From Anaerobutyricum hallii (GTDB lineage Bacteria > Bacillota > Clostridia > Lachnospirales > Lachnospiraceae): 64,000 nt of DNA. Position 1 is the stretch's first letter; the number at the start of each line of letters is the position of its first letter. The notes beneath the pieces were generated by a model that was not told where the DNA came from, ran no database searches, and worked only from the letters and a program-made list of their open reading frames with translations. Shown in pieces: positions 44,453 to 52,496 of this stretch. The stretch covers positions 542,001 through 606,000 of the forward strand of contig NZ_LT907978.1 of the NCBI RefSeq assembly GCF_900209925.1, given 5' to 3'. The translations under genes were made by a program, and so were the position numbers.

Positions 44453-45244
44453 ATGACTCGTTTAGAAAAGTTAAGAAAGAGACTGGGTCAGTGTGACGAG
44501 ATACTTTTAGATGCCATACTGATGAGACATCATATTATTAAAGATATTATGGCTTACAAAGAAGAGAATGGCCTTAATATTCTTGACCCGGAACAGGAAG
44601 AGAGACAGAAAGAATGGCTCGACGGTCGTTTAGAGGACGAGAGCAATGCAAGTGAAGTATGGGATATTTTCCATGCGATCGGTAAAGCAAGTAAGCAGAT
44701 GCAGGCAAGAAAGCTTTTCGATTACAATATCGTACTTATTGGATTTATGGGTGCCGGAAAAACAAGTATTTCCGAATATTTAAAAACATTGTTTGCAATG
44801 GACGTTATTGAGATGGATCAGATTATCGCAGAGAGAGAAGGAATGAGTATTCCAGATATCTTTGAGGTTCATGGAGAACAGTATTTTCGTGATTTAGAGA
44901 CCAATCTTCTTATCGAGATGCAGGCAAGAAAGAATGTTGTAATCTCCTGTGGCGGAGGAACCCCACTTCGTGAATGTAACGTTGTCGAGATGAAGAAGAA
45001 TGGACGTGTTGTATTACTTACCGCTTCACCGGAAACGATTTTCGACAGAGTAAAGGACAGTCATGACCGTCCGGTTATCGAGAATAATAAAAATGTTCCA
45101 TTCATTGCTGATCTGATGGAAAAAAGACGTGTAAAATATGAGGCAGCGGCAGATATCGTTATCAATACAGATGGCAAGAGTCTTATTGAAGTATGCGAAG
45201 AACTTGTTCAGAAGTTATTAGCAATGGATGAGAATGATAAATAA
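44453..45244 (+). CDS. aroK: chorismate mutase-like / shikimate kinase fusion
   Basis: 263 aa. Residues 1-85 are an AroQ-type helical domain (LEKLRKRLGQCDEILLDAIL, RHHIIKDIMAYKEENGLNIL). From residue 92 a shikimate kinase follows: P-loop GFMGAGKTS, MDQIIAEREGMSIPDIF, FRDLE, SCGGGTPLR. It phosphorylates shikimate at O3. Such fusions are known in Clostridia. ATG 44453 follows AAGGAG. First of three genes (kinase, dehydrogenase, dehydroquinase). Confidence 0.92.
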   Translation: MTRLEKLRKRLGQCDEILLDAILMRHHIIKDIMAYKEENGLNILDPEQEERQKEWLDGRLEDESNASEVWDIFHAIGKASKQMQARKLFDYNIVLIGFMGAGKTSISEYLKTLFAMDVIEMDQIIAEREGMSIPDIFEVHGEQYFRDLETNLLIEMQARKNVVISCGGGTPLRECNVVEMKKNGRVVLLTASPETIFDRVKDSHDRPVIENNKNVPFIADLMEKRRVKYEAAADIVINTDGKSLIEVCEELVQKLLAMDENDK

Positions 45245-45287
45245 TCACATAATAAATATTTAAAGAAAAAGAAAGAGGGTATGTATC

Positions 45288-46148
45288 ATGGCAAAAGTTG
45301 ACATTAATACAAAGATGATTACTTTACTTGGTGACCCATTAAAGCAGTCATTTGCAGCACAGATGCAGAATTGCGGTTATGAAGCAGCAGGTTTAAATAT
45401 GATTTATTTCTACACAGAAGTAAATAACGAACATCTTGCAGACGTAGTTAACGGTATCCGTTACATGAACTTTGCAGGTTTTGCAGTAACAAAGCCAAAT
45501 AAAGTAAAGGTTCTTGAGTACCTTGATGAGTTAGATCCATTATGCAAGAAAATGGGAGCCAGTAACACAGTTGTAAAAACTCCGGAAGGTAAATTAGTTG
45601 GATATAATACAGACGGAATTGGTTTCATCAGATCCATGGAAAGAGATGGAAATGTTAAGATCGATGAGAACACTTACTTCTGTATTGGTAGTGGTGGAGC
45701 AGGTCGTGCTATGTGTTCAGCACTTGCTTACTACGGCGCAAAGAAAATCTACATTACAGATGTATTTGAAGAATCCAGTAAGGCTTTAGTAGAAGATATC
45801 AATAAGAACTTTGCACCAGTAGCAGAATTCTGCCCGGCAGGTGATTTTTCTAAAGTAAAAGAAGCTACCGTAGTATTAAATGCCAGCGGAATCGGAATGG
45901 GAAGCCATATCGGAGAAAACCCACTTCCAAAAGAATTTATCAGCAAAGATCAGTTCTATTTTGATGCTTGCTACAACCCGGCAAAAACTCAGTTCTTATT
46001 AGATGCTGAAGAAGCTGGAGCAACTATCTTAAACGGTCTTGGAATGTCTCTCTACCAGGGAGCTGCCCAGATTGAATATTGGACAGGTCAGGAACCTCCA
46101 ATCGAAGCAATGCGTCAGAAATTATTAGACATTATTTCTGAGAAATAA
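45288..46148 (+). CDS. shikimate/quinate dehydrogenase family, divergent AroE
   Basis: 286 aa. Catalytic Lys in AVTKPNK, Asp in YNTDGIGFIRSM, NAD(P) loop GSGGAGRAMCSAL. The N-terminal substrate motif reads GDPLKQSFAAQM: the usual HSxSP has lost its second Ser, and the site is changed. That suggests a specificity other than plain shikimate, such as quinate or a dehydro-derivative. A more canonical paralogue is at 54506. ATG 45288 after AGAGGG. Confidence 0.85.
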   Translation: MAKVDINTKMITLLGDPLKQSFAAQMQNCGYEAAGLNMIYFYTEVNNEHLADVVNGIRYMNFAGFAVTKPNKVKVLEYLDELDPLCKKMGASNTVVKTPEGKLVGYNTDGIGFIRSMERDGNVKIDENTYFCIGSGGAGRAMCSALAYYGAKKIYITDVFEESSKALVEDINKNFAPVAEFCPAGDFSKVKEATVVLNASGIGMGSHIGENPLPKEFISKDQFYFDACYNPAKTQFLLDAEEAGATILNGLGMSLYQGAAQIEYWTGQEPPIEAMRQKLLDIISEK

Positions 46149-46167
46149 TTTGAGAAAGGATTTTGTT

Positions 46168-46929
46168 ATGAACCCTGTAGTAGTAAGAAATGTAGCAATC
46201 GGAGAAGGAATCCCTAAAATTTGTGTACCTATCGTTGGAAAAACAAGAGAAGAAATCTTAGACGCTGCAAAGAAGATCCTTCCAATCGGAGCAGATGTTG
46301 TAGAGTGGCGTGTAGACTGGTACGAAGATATTTTTGATTTTGAAAAAGTAGAAGAAACAGCAAAACAGTTAAGAGAAGTCCTTGGCGAAATGCCAATCCT
46401 CTTCACTTTCCGTACTTCTAAAGAAGGTGGAGAAAAGGCAATCGAAACATCGGTTTATGTAGAATTAAACCAGAAGATCAGTGCAACAGGCTATGTTGAC
46501 CTTGTAGATATGGAAGCATTTACCGGCGATGATGCTGTAAAAGCTGTTGTAGAAGAAGCACACAAACATGGAGTAAAAGTTGTTGCTTCCAATCATGACT
46601 TCGACAAGACACCAGCAAAATCTGATATTATCTACAGACTCCGCAAAATGCAGGAGCTTGGAGCAGACATCCCTAAAATTGCTGTAATGCCTCAGAACAA
46701 AAAGGATGTACTCACTCTTCTTGCAGCAACAGAAGAGATGGTAGACAACTATGCTGACCGTCCGATCATCACAATGTCTATGGCCGCAACAGGTGTAATC
46801 AGTCGTGTATGCGGTGAAGTATTCGGATCTGCACTTACATTTGGTGCCGTAGGAAAAGCTTCCGCACCGGGACAGATGGGCGCAGGTGAGTTAAAAGAAA
46901 TGCTCACAACATTACATGAATCATTATAA
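46168..46929 (+). CDS. aroD: type I 3-dehydroquinate dehydratase
   Basis: 253 aa from ATG 46168 (GAGAAAGGA 46151-46159; the upstream TTG lies in the ribosome site). ICVPIVGKTREEIL, VVEWRVDWYED (Glu86-like), LFTFRTSKEGGEK, VVASNHDFDKTP (catalytic His), AVMPQNKKDVL with the Schiff-base Lys region, and SMAATGVISRVCGEVFGSAL. It interconverts 3-dehydroquinate and 3-dehydroshikimate. With two dehydrogenases and transporters nearby it may run in a quinate-degrading direction. Confidence 0.94.
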   Translation: MNPVVVRNVAIGEGIPKICVPIVGKTREEILDAAKKILPIGADVVEWRVDWYEDIFDFEKVEETAKQLREVLGEMPILFTFRTSKEGGEKAIETSVYVELNQKISATGYVDLVDMEAFTGDDAVKAVVEEAHKHGVKVVASNHDFDKTPAKSDIIYRLRKMQELGADIPKIAVMPQNKKDVLTLLAATEEMVDNYADRPIITMSMAATGVISRVCGEVFGSALTFGAVGKASAPGQMGAGELKEMLTTLHESL

Positions 46930-46950
46930 ATACTAATTTGCTGGACTAAA

Positions 46951-47077
46951 GAGACGAAAAGCAGAAATTTGATATAAAAGAAAATGTGAAGATAGTCACT
47001 TCGTAGAAAATGCCTGACCGGCATTTTTACTAGCTCCGACATCACATTTTCTTTTATATCAAATTTCTGCTTTTCTG
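46951..47077. repeat. palindromic repeat type B, copy 6
   Basis: Arms GCAGAAATTTGATATAAAAG / CTTTTATATCAAATTTCTGC: compared with copy 1, A to G and G to T on the left are matched by T to C and C to A on the right. It starts 22 bp after the aroD stop; the stop is part of TAAATACTAATTTG. Confidence 0.92.
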
Positions 47078-47109
47078 TTTTTTGGCTCCAGAAGGAAATT
47101 AGTATTTGG

Positions 47110-47300
47110 ATTTGAGGAAGAATAAGGGGATTGCCCAGAAGGCTATGGTTTTCATTAGAATGAACATCGCCCAAAGAAGACACTTTCTTATTTGGTTGTA
47201 TAAAAATTACAGTTACCTACTCTTACCTTATGAAAAATTTTTCTCTGGTTAACTCTCATAATCTTCTGGAGAATCCCCTTCTCTTTCCAACAGAAATCAC
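47110..47300. repeat. type G repeat unit, copy 2 (inverted)
   Basis: Contains GGCTATGGTTTTCATTAGAA, GAAGACACTTTCTT and CTGGTTAACTCTCATAATCT, the reverse of 17750-17945. It sits between a type B and a type D copy. Confidence 0.75.
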
Positions 47301-47324
47301 TAATTTGCTATTTGTTATCAAAAC

Positions 47325-47593
47325 CAGACAGCCGCTGAAACAAAATTTCCTGCTGAATTGTAAGGAAAATATGGTAAAGAAAAAAGAATGTTTATAAGTA
47401 TTGCATTTTGTGACTTTGCGCTATGGAATTCTGACCATAGGAACTTGGGGCTCGTTTTTCCCAAGTTCCTGTTTTTCTGGGCAGAATGGAGTGCTTAGCG
47501 CAACGGAACAAAATCAAACTTATAAACATTCTTTTTTCTTTAGAAGACTCCATACAATTCAGCTCAATATCTTCTACTAAAGCGGCGTCTGTG
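47325..47593. repeat. palindromic repeat type D, copy 1
   Basis: A 269-bp near-palindrome. Ends CAGACAGCCGCT / AGCGGCGTCTG. Inner arms TAAAGAAAAAAGAATG / CATTCTTTTTTCTTTA, TTTGCGCTA / TAGCGCAA, GGAACTTGGG / CCCAAGTTCC. Other copies at 49724, 50055 and 60191. Confidence 0.9.
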
Positions 47594-47693
47594 TCCCCGG
47601 CAAATTTGTATTGTCCGTAAATCTTTGTAAATCAGCTATTTGACATTACATAGTACCTAAGATAATATAGTATCAACAAGGAGGCAAAAATAA

Positions 47694-48005
47694 ATGAATG
47701 CACAGTTTAAGAAAGGGGTTCTGGAACTGATTGTTCTTGCAGCGGTAGAACAAAAGGATATGTACGGATATGAGCTGGTTGCAGAAGTTTCTAAAGTAGT
47801 GAATGTAAAGGAAGGAACCATTTATCCTATTTTAAAACGACTGACCAATGAGCATTATTTTGAGACATATTTAAGAGAATCAACGGAAGGCCCACCAAGG
47901 AAGTATTATCATTTGACTGCTGCGGGGATTCTTCATTTAAGAGAATTAGAAAAAGAGTGGGAAGAATTTTCCCAGAATGTGAATCGATTTTTAAAGGAGA
48001 GATAG
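47694..48005 (+). CDS. PadR family transcriptional regulator
   Basis: 103 aa. MNAQFKKGVLELIVLAAVEQ, YGYELVAEVSKVVNVKEGTI, YPILKRLTNEHYFETYL and GPPRKYYHLTAAGILHLREL are the PadR pattern. ATG 47694 after AAGGAGG. It forms an operon with a DUF1700 membrane protein and a third gene, a layout frequent in Firmicutes that links PadR to envelope stress. Confidence 0.93.
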   Translation: MNAQFKKGVLELIVLAAVEQKDMYGYELVAEVSKVVNVKEGTIYPILKRLTNEHYFETYLRESTEGPPRKYYHLTAAGILHLRELEKEWEEFSQNVNRFLKER

Positions 48006-48008
48006 TGG

Positions 48009-48677
48009 ATGTTAAAGAAGGAGTTTTTAAAAGAGCTGGAAGACCGGCTTCAGATGCTTAATGAAAAAGAGCGGAAAGATATGATAGAAGAGTATTCACA
48101 ACATATCAGTATGCGTATGGAAAGTGGAATGAAGGAGGAAGAGGCAATCGATGATTTCGGGAATATTGATGATTTGATTGCAGAGATTCTTGATGCTTAT
48201 CATTTAGATCCGGAATATGAAGTAAAGAACAAAGGAAGGAATGGGAAGACGGGAGTTGCAGATTTACTGCCCAAAGATTTTTTTGAGAAAAGAAAGAAGA
48301 AAAGTAAAGAACGTGATCTTAAAAAGAATAAAAAAGTAGAGACTATGGAACGATTTAAGAAAAATCGAGGAGAAACAATAGAAAATATAGCAGATAAAGC
48401 AAGGAAAACGAGTGGCAGTGCTATTTCATGGAGCTGGGATAAGGCAAAGAAGATTTTCTTGATTTTTGTAAAAGTGGTATTAATTTGTCTGGTAGTCCCG
48501 GCAGCCTTTTTTGATGTGGCGGGATTAGTTGGTCTGGGAACCTTAAGTGTTATGGCATTTCAGGGCTATCCGGTTATCGGATGTGTTATCGTTGCGCTGG
48601 GAGCTGTTCTTAGTATGACAGCATATATTCTTTTTTTATTTAGCTACATATTGAAAGGGAAAGGTGTAAATGTATGA
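48009..48677 (+). CDS. DUF1700 family membrane protein
   Basis: 222 aa. The N-terminal FLKELEDRLQMLNEKERKDM and EYSQHISMRMESGMKEEEAI region is the DUF1700 helical part; a long Lys-rich linker (85-125) leads to two or three membrane helices at the C-terminus. It overlaps the following gene by 4 bases. It probably acts with PadR; the role is unknown. Confidence 0.85.
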   Translation: MLKKEFLKELEDRLQMLNEKERKDMIEEYSQHISMRMESGMKEEEAIDDFGNIDDLIAEILDAYHLDPEYEVKNKGRNGKTGVADLLPKDFFEKRKKKSKERDLKKNKKVETMERFKKNRGETIENIADKARKTSGSAISWSWDKAKKIFLIFVKVVLICLVVPAAFFDVAGLVGLGTLSVMAFQGYPVIGCVIVALGAVLSMTAYILFLFSYILKGKGVNV

Positions 48678-49315
48678 GTTATAGAAAAGTTTTGGTAGGA
48701 ATTTTTATGGCGGGATTTCTTTGCTGCGGAATCGGAGCAGGAGTAATGTTTCAGGAATATTCTTCCTTTCAATATATGGGAGAAAAAAGAATTGGAAGTA
48801 ATAAAATAGCGGAAAAAACATTCATGGAGAATTTATATACAGACAAAACGAAGAAGTTAAATACGTCATTTACAACATACAATAATGAAAATGGTGATAT
48901 AGAGGTAAAAACATCAAAGTCTATTCCTAAAGATAAAATTCAGATCAAAGTACGCTATGATTCAGATAATGTAAAGTCTATACATATCGATAAAAACCTG
49001 TACTGTGATGATGAGTATACATCAGACGATATATATATGGATGATGACGAATATGATGAAAGTGATGTAGACAATGTAGATAATGATACACAGGCAAATG
49101 AAAATATGGCACTATCGGATAAAAAGAACCTGACAAATCAGGAATTTTTCATTAGTGCAGTGGGGCGTATGTCGGATGTAGAATATTTTCTTAGCTATAA
49201 AGATGAGATTTTAAAAAATATCAAAGAAAGAAAAATTTATAACTACGTTTATCCACAAATAATTTCAGTAGAAATTACAGTGAATCCAGAAAATAAAAAC
49301 TTAATGAACATATAA
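48674..49315 (+). CDS. membrane-anchored protein of the PadR-DUF1700 operon (DUF4097-like, short)
   Basis: 213 aa. One N-terminal membrane anchor (LVGIFMAGFLCCGIGAGVMF), then FTTYNNENGDIEVKTSKSIP, which resembles the start of the beta-helical DUF4097 repeat, and an acidic stretch rich in Asp/Tyr (about 120-140). It lacks the longer repeats of DUF4097 proteins, so family assignment is tentative. Confidence 0.6.
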   Translation: MSYRKVLVGIFMAGFLCCGIGAGVMFQEYSSFQYMGEKRIGSNKIAEKTFMENLYTDKTKKLNTSFTTYNNENGDIEVKTSKSIPKDKIQIKVRYDSDNVKSIHIDKNLYCDDEYTSDDIYMDDDEYDESDVDNVDNDTQANENMALSDKKNLTNQEFFISAVGRMSDVEYFLSYKDEILKNIKERKIYNYVYPQIISVEITVNPENKNLMNI

Positions 49316-49337
49316 CTTTTGATTTGTAGATTTGGTG

Positions 49338-49418
49338 TAGACGAAAAAAGAAACAATACCATATCCCATCTGCTCTGTAGTCGCTGTGTTTAAAATGCTC
49401 ATCCGCATCTTAAACACG
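49338..49418. repeat. palindromic repeat type A, copy 7 (truncated)
   Basis: Only the left arm and the core are present (ATACCATATCCCATCTGCTC ... CGCATCTTAAACACG); the right arm is replaced at 49419 by AATTTGAGGAACTAAAG, the flank of a type B copy. A natural junction of two repeat types. Confidence 0.88.
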
Positions 49419-49434
49419 AATTTGAGGAACTAAA

Positions 49435-49561
49435 GAAACGAAAACCCAAAATTTAATAGAAAAGAAAATGTGAAGATAGTCGCTTCGCAGAAAATGCCTG
49501 CTCGGCATTTTTACTCGCTCCGACATCACATTTTCTTTTCTATTAAATTTCTGGTTTTCTG
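49435..49561. repeat. palindromic repeat type B, copy 7
   Basis: Arms AAATTTAATAGAAAAGAAAA / TTTTCTTTTCTATTAAATTT as in copy 1, but the outermost bases are AACCC/GGTTT-like as in copy 2. Ends CTTTGGCTCCAGATGG. Confidence 0.9.
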
Positions 49562-50344
49562 TCCTTTGGCTCCAGATGGAAATTAATATTTAAAGCTTGG
49601 ATGGGAATAAGGGGATTGTCGAGAAGGCTATGAGTTCCCTTCTGGAGATTTCCATTTGACATAGAAATTGTAGACTTCTGGACAACTTCCCTTTGTTTTT
49701 AACTGATTTGTGGAATGAGGTTAGGCAGCCGCTACAATAGAACTTCCGGCCAAATTGTAAGAAAACTAGGGTAAAGAAAAGAGAATTTTTATAAATAATG
49801 CATTTTGTGACTTTGCGCTGTGGAATTTTGACTCTGAAAACTTCGGACTCGTTTTTCCGAAGTTTTCGTTTTTTGAGGCAAAATGGAGCGTTTAGAGCAA
49901 CGGAACAAAATCAAATTTATAAAAATTCTCTTTTCTTAGAAGGCGAAATACAATTCGGTAAGAAATTTTTTCCCTTTGGAGATTCTTATTCAAATGAAAA
50001 TTATAGACTTCTGGGCAATCCCCTTGTTTTTTTATTGATTTGTGGAATGAGATTAGACAGCCGCTATAATAGAACTTCCGGCTGAATTGTAAGAAAACTA
50101 GGGTCGAGTAAAGAGAATTTTTATAAATAATGTATTTTGTGACTTTGTGCTGTGGAATTTTGACTCTAAAAACTTCGGACTCGTTTTTCCGAAGTTTTTG
50201 TTTTTTGAGGCAAAATGGAGCGTTTAGCGCAACGGAACAAAATCAAATTTATAAAAATTCTCTTTTCTTTAGAAACTTCAATGCAATTCAGTTAAGTAAT
50301 TTTCTTTAGCGGCGTCTATCTCAACCCCTGCAAATCAGAAGATA
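49562..50344. repeat. two type D repeats in tandem (49724-49962, 50055-50318) with flanks
   Basis: No gene. Both copies use arms AAAGAGAATTTTTATAAAT / ATTTATAAAAATTCTCTTT in place of the AAGAATGTTTATAAG of copy 1, with pairing kept. The first has lost its right-end motif. Loop arms GAAAACTTCGGA / TCCGAAGTTTTC replace GGAACTTGGG / CCCAAGTTCC. Confidence 0.85.
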
Positions 50345-51253
50345 TCATCCAAAGCGATATTCTTTATTTAGATTACTTTGTTCGATGACATATTTTTTAA
50401 ATTCTTCGATCAATGGTGGATGGTATACGTCTTTCAGGATTGCCATATAAAAATAGCGCTTATAAGAAGGCTGTGTTAATTTGAGTACTTTTACATCGAC
50501 ATAGTTAAGCCCATCAAACTTAGGAGCGATCATGATGCCAAATCCTTTGGAGACAAAGCCGGCACCGACAAGATCTTCTTCAATCTCGCAGAGGATATCC
50601 GGATAAGCATTGATGCTTTTGAATAAGTCATCAATAATGTGGCGTAATCCACTTTTGTGGCGGAAGATAATCTGTGGATAATCAAGAGTTTCCTTTAAGC
50701 TTACACTGTCTTTGACGGCAAGTGGATGATCTTTTGGAACGATGACAACGAGTTCCTGAGTTGCGATAGGGATAAATTCGACCATTGGACTATTATTTAA
50801 TTTAGAACAAAAAACCATATCGTATTCTCTGTCTATAAGACTGCGGACCAGATCGACAGAGAGACCATGTTCACAACTGAAATTAAACCAGATATTTTTA
50901 TCTGGGTGAAGATCAAGAAAGTTTTTTACGGTAGTTGGAACATAGTCTGTTCCGAGTGTACGGAGAAAGCCGATATTAATTTCTCCTTCACCGTTTGCCA
51001 CTAATTTGATGTCTCTTACTGCGTTATCTAAGCTTGCGAGAATTTCCTTTACATTAGAATAAAATGCCTTACCGTATTTTGTCAGTACAATGTTACGTCC
51101 ACGCTTTTCAAAGAGCTGTATGCCCAGTTCGCTCTCCAATGTAGAAATAGCGTAGCTTAAGCTTGGCTGTGTGATAGAAAGAATTTCAGCGGCCTTGCTG
51201 TAATGTTCTGTTCTGGCAAGTGTTTCAAAATAACGTAAGTGAAATAAGTTCAT
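50345..51253 (-). CDS. LysR family transcriptional regulator of the quinate/shikimate-type cluster
   Basis: 302 aa. HTH at 3-60 (FHLRYFETLARTEHYSKAAE, ILSITQPSLSYAISTLESEL, GIQLFEKRGRNIVLTKYG) and a CbbR/CysB-like ligand domain. It is divergent from the TIM-barrel gene at 51535, and a palindromic promoter lies between. It probably senses a shikimate-family acid, by analogy with QuiR-type regulators. Confidence 0.88.
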   Translation of the reverse strand: MNLFHLRYFETLARTEHYSKAAEILSITQPSLSYAISTLESELGIQLFEKRGRNIVLTKYGKAFYSNVKEILASLDNAVRDIKLVANGEGEINIGFLRTLGTDYVPTTVKNFLDLHPDKNIWFNFSCEHGLSVDLVRSLIDREYDMVFCSKLNNSPMVEFIPIATQELVVIVPKDHPLAVKDSVSLKETLDYPQIIFRHKSGLRHIIDDLFKSINAYPDILCEIEEDLVGAGFVSKGFGIMIAPKFDGLNYVDVKVLKLTQPSYKRYFYMAILKDVYHPPLIEEFKKYVIEQSNLNKEYRFG

Positions 51254-51420
51254 TGAAAAACCCCCTTTAATAAAAAGTATTGTTTAAAAATCTTAGTATT
51301 ATACAACCCAATCATAGCTTATTGTTGCCATAAATTTTTTAGAAATCTACCTTAAAAATTCCTACGTTTTACCTTAACATAAATGATAAAAAAAATCTAT
51401 GAATTTACGAATATTCTCGA

Positions 51421-51450
51421 TTGGTTTTATTGAATAAAACGAGTTATAAT
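51421..51450 (+). promoter_or_regulatory. promoter with palindromic operator for the 51535 operon
   Basis: -35 TTGGTT (51421-51426), -10 TATAAT (51445-51450), 18-bp spacer. Inside the spacer is the perfect inverted repeat GTTTTAT-TGA-ATAAAAC (51424-51440). The site fits LysR or a repressor; the TATAAT is exact. Confidence 0.55.
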
Positions 51451-51534
51451 CTAAGTAACTTAAAAAGTTAAAAAAATAACAAGTAAAATTTTAAAGCAAA
51501 ATTATATTTTTTCAAATGAGAAGGAGGACATATC

Positions 51535-52374
51535 ATGTCAAAAGAATTTCCTATTACCGTTAGTTCATGGACACTTGGAGACCAGTGCAAATTTGAGGAG
51601 CGTGTAAAAGCAGCTAAGGAAGCAGGATACGATGGAATCGGTCTTCGTGCTGAAACTTATGTAGATGCATTAAATGAAGGACTTCATGACGAAGACATCC
51701 TTGCAATTCTTGAAAAATATGATATGAAGGTTACTGAAGTAGAATACATCGTACAGTGGGCTGAGGATGCTCGTTCTTATGAGCAGAAATACAAAGAGCA
51801 GATGTGCTTCCATATGTGTGAACTCTTCAACGTAGGTCACATCAACTGTGGATTAATGGAAGATTACTCTGTAGAACATACAGCTCAGAAATTAAAAGAG
51901 TTATGTCAGAGAGCAGGCAAATTAGTGATCGGTGTTGAGCCAATGCCATACAGCGGAATCCCTAACATGGAAAAAGGATGGGCTGTTGTAAAAGGTTCTG
52001 GATGTGACAATGCGAAGTTAATCATGGATACATGGCACTGGGTAAGAGCAAACCAGCCAATCGATCTTGATGTAATTAAAGATATCCCAGCAGATAAGAT
52101 CGTTTCTATTCAGATCAACGACGTTTGGGATCGTCCATACGCTAAGAGCATCTTAAGAGATGAGTCTATGCATGATCGTCTCGCTCCTGGAACAGGAATC
52201 GGATGTACAGCAGACTTCGTTAAGATGGTACGTGAAAAAGGTATTGAGCCAAAAGCAATCGGTGTTGAAGTAATCAGTGATGCTATCCTTGCTAAAGGTG
52301 TTGCAGAAGCTGCAAAACATACATTTGATAATACAAAGAAAGTTCTTGAGCAGGTTTGGCCAGAAGTACTTTAA
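51535..52374 (+). CDS. xylose-isomerase-like TIM barrel, possible 3-dehydroshikimate dehydratase (AsbF-like)
   Basis: 279 aa. VSSWTLGDQCKFEERVKAAK, AGYDGIGLRAE, VIGVEPMPY, LIMDTWHWVRANQP, IVSIQINDVWD and AIGVEVISD give the expected Glu/Asp/His/Glu metal set. Sugar epimerases share this fold, but the size and the shikimate-pathway company point to AsbF/QuiC-type enzymes that turn 3-dehydroshikimate into protocatechuate. An inositol- or sugar-type isomerase is the alternative. ATG 51535 after GAAGGAGG. Confidence 0.65.
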   Translation: MSKEFPITVSSWTLGDQCKFEERVKAAKEAGYDGIGLRAETYVDALNEGLHDEDILAILEKYDMKVTEVEYIVQWAEDARSYEQKYKEQMCFHMCELFNVGHINCGLMEDYSVEHTAQKLKELCQRAGKLVIGVEPMPYSGIPNMEKGWAVVKGSGCDNAKLIMDTWHWVRANQPIDLDVIKDIPADKIVSIQINDVWDRPYAKSILRDESMHDRLAPGTGIGCTADFVKMVREKGIEPKAIGVEVISDAILAKGVAEAAKHTFDNTKKVLEQVWPEVL

Positions 52375-52433
52375 TCTTCAATTATTTACTTGAATTATAT
52401 AATTAACTTGTCAAAAGCTAAAATGAAATAATA

Positions 52434-52469
52434 GACCGCAGTCCGCAGGTTAGAGGCTGCGGCGCGGTC
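52434..52469 (+). other. GC-rich hairpin before the ene-reductase gene
   Basis: GACCGC, CCGCAG / CTGCGG, GCGGTC with a 8-base loop; 30 bp ahead of the next start, with no T tract. Likely an intercistronic stability or processing element. Confidence 0.45.
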
Positions 52470-52496
52470 ATGTGAATAATTAGGAAGGGGTAAATT

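Noticed and set aside
49798-50085. 95-codon frame between the PadR operon and LysR
   Set aside because: It lies entirely in type D repeat sequence and is a by-product of the palindrome.
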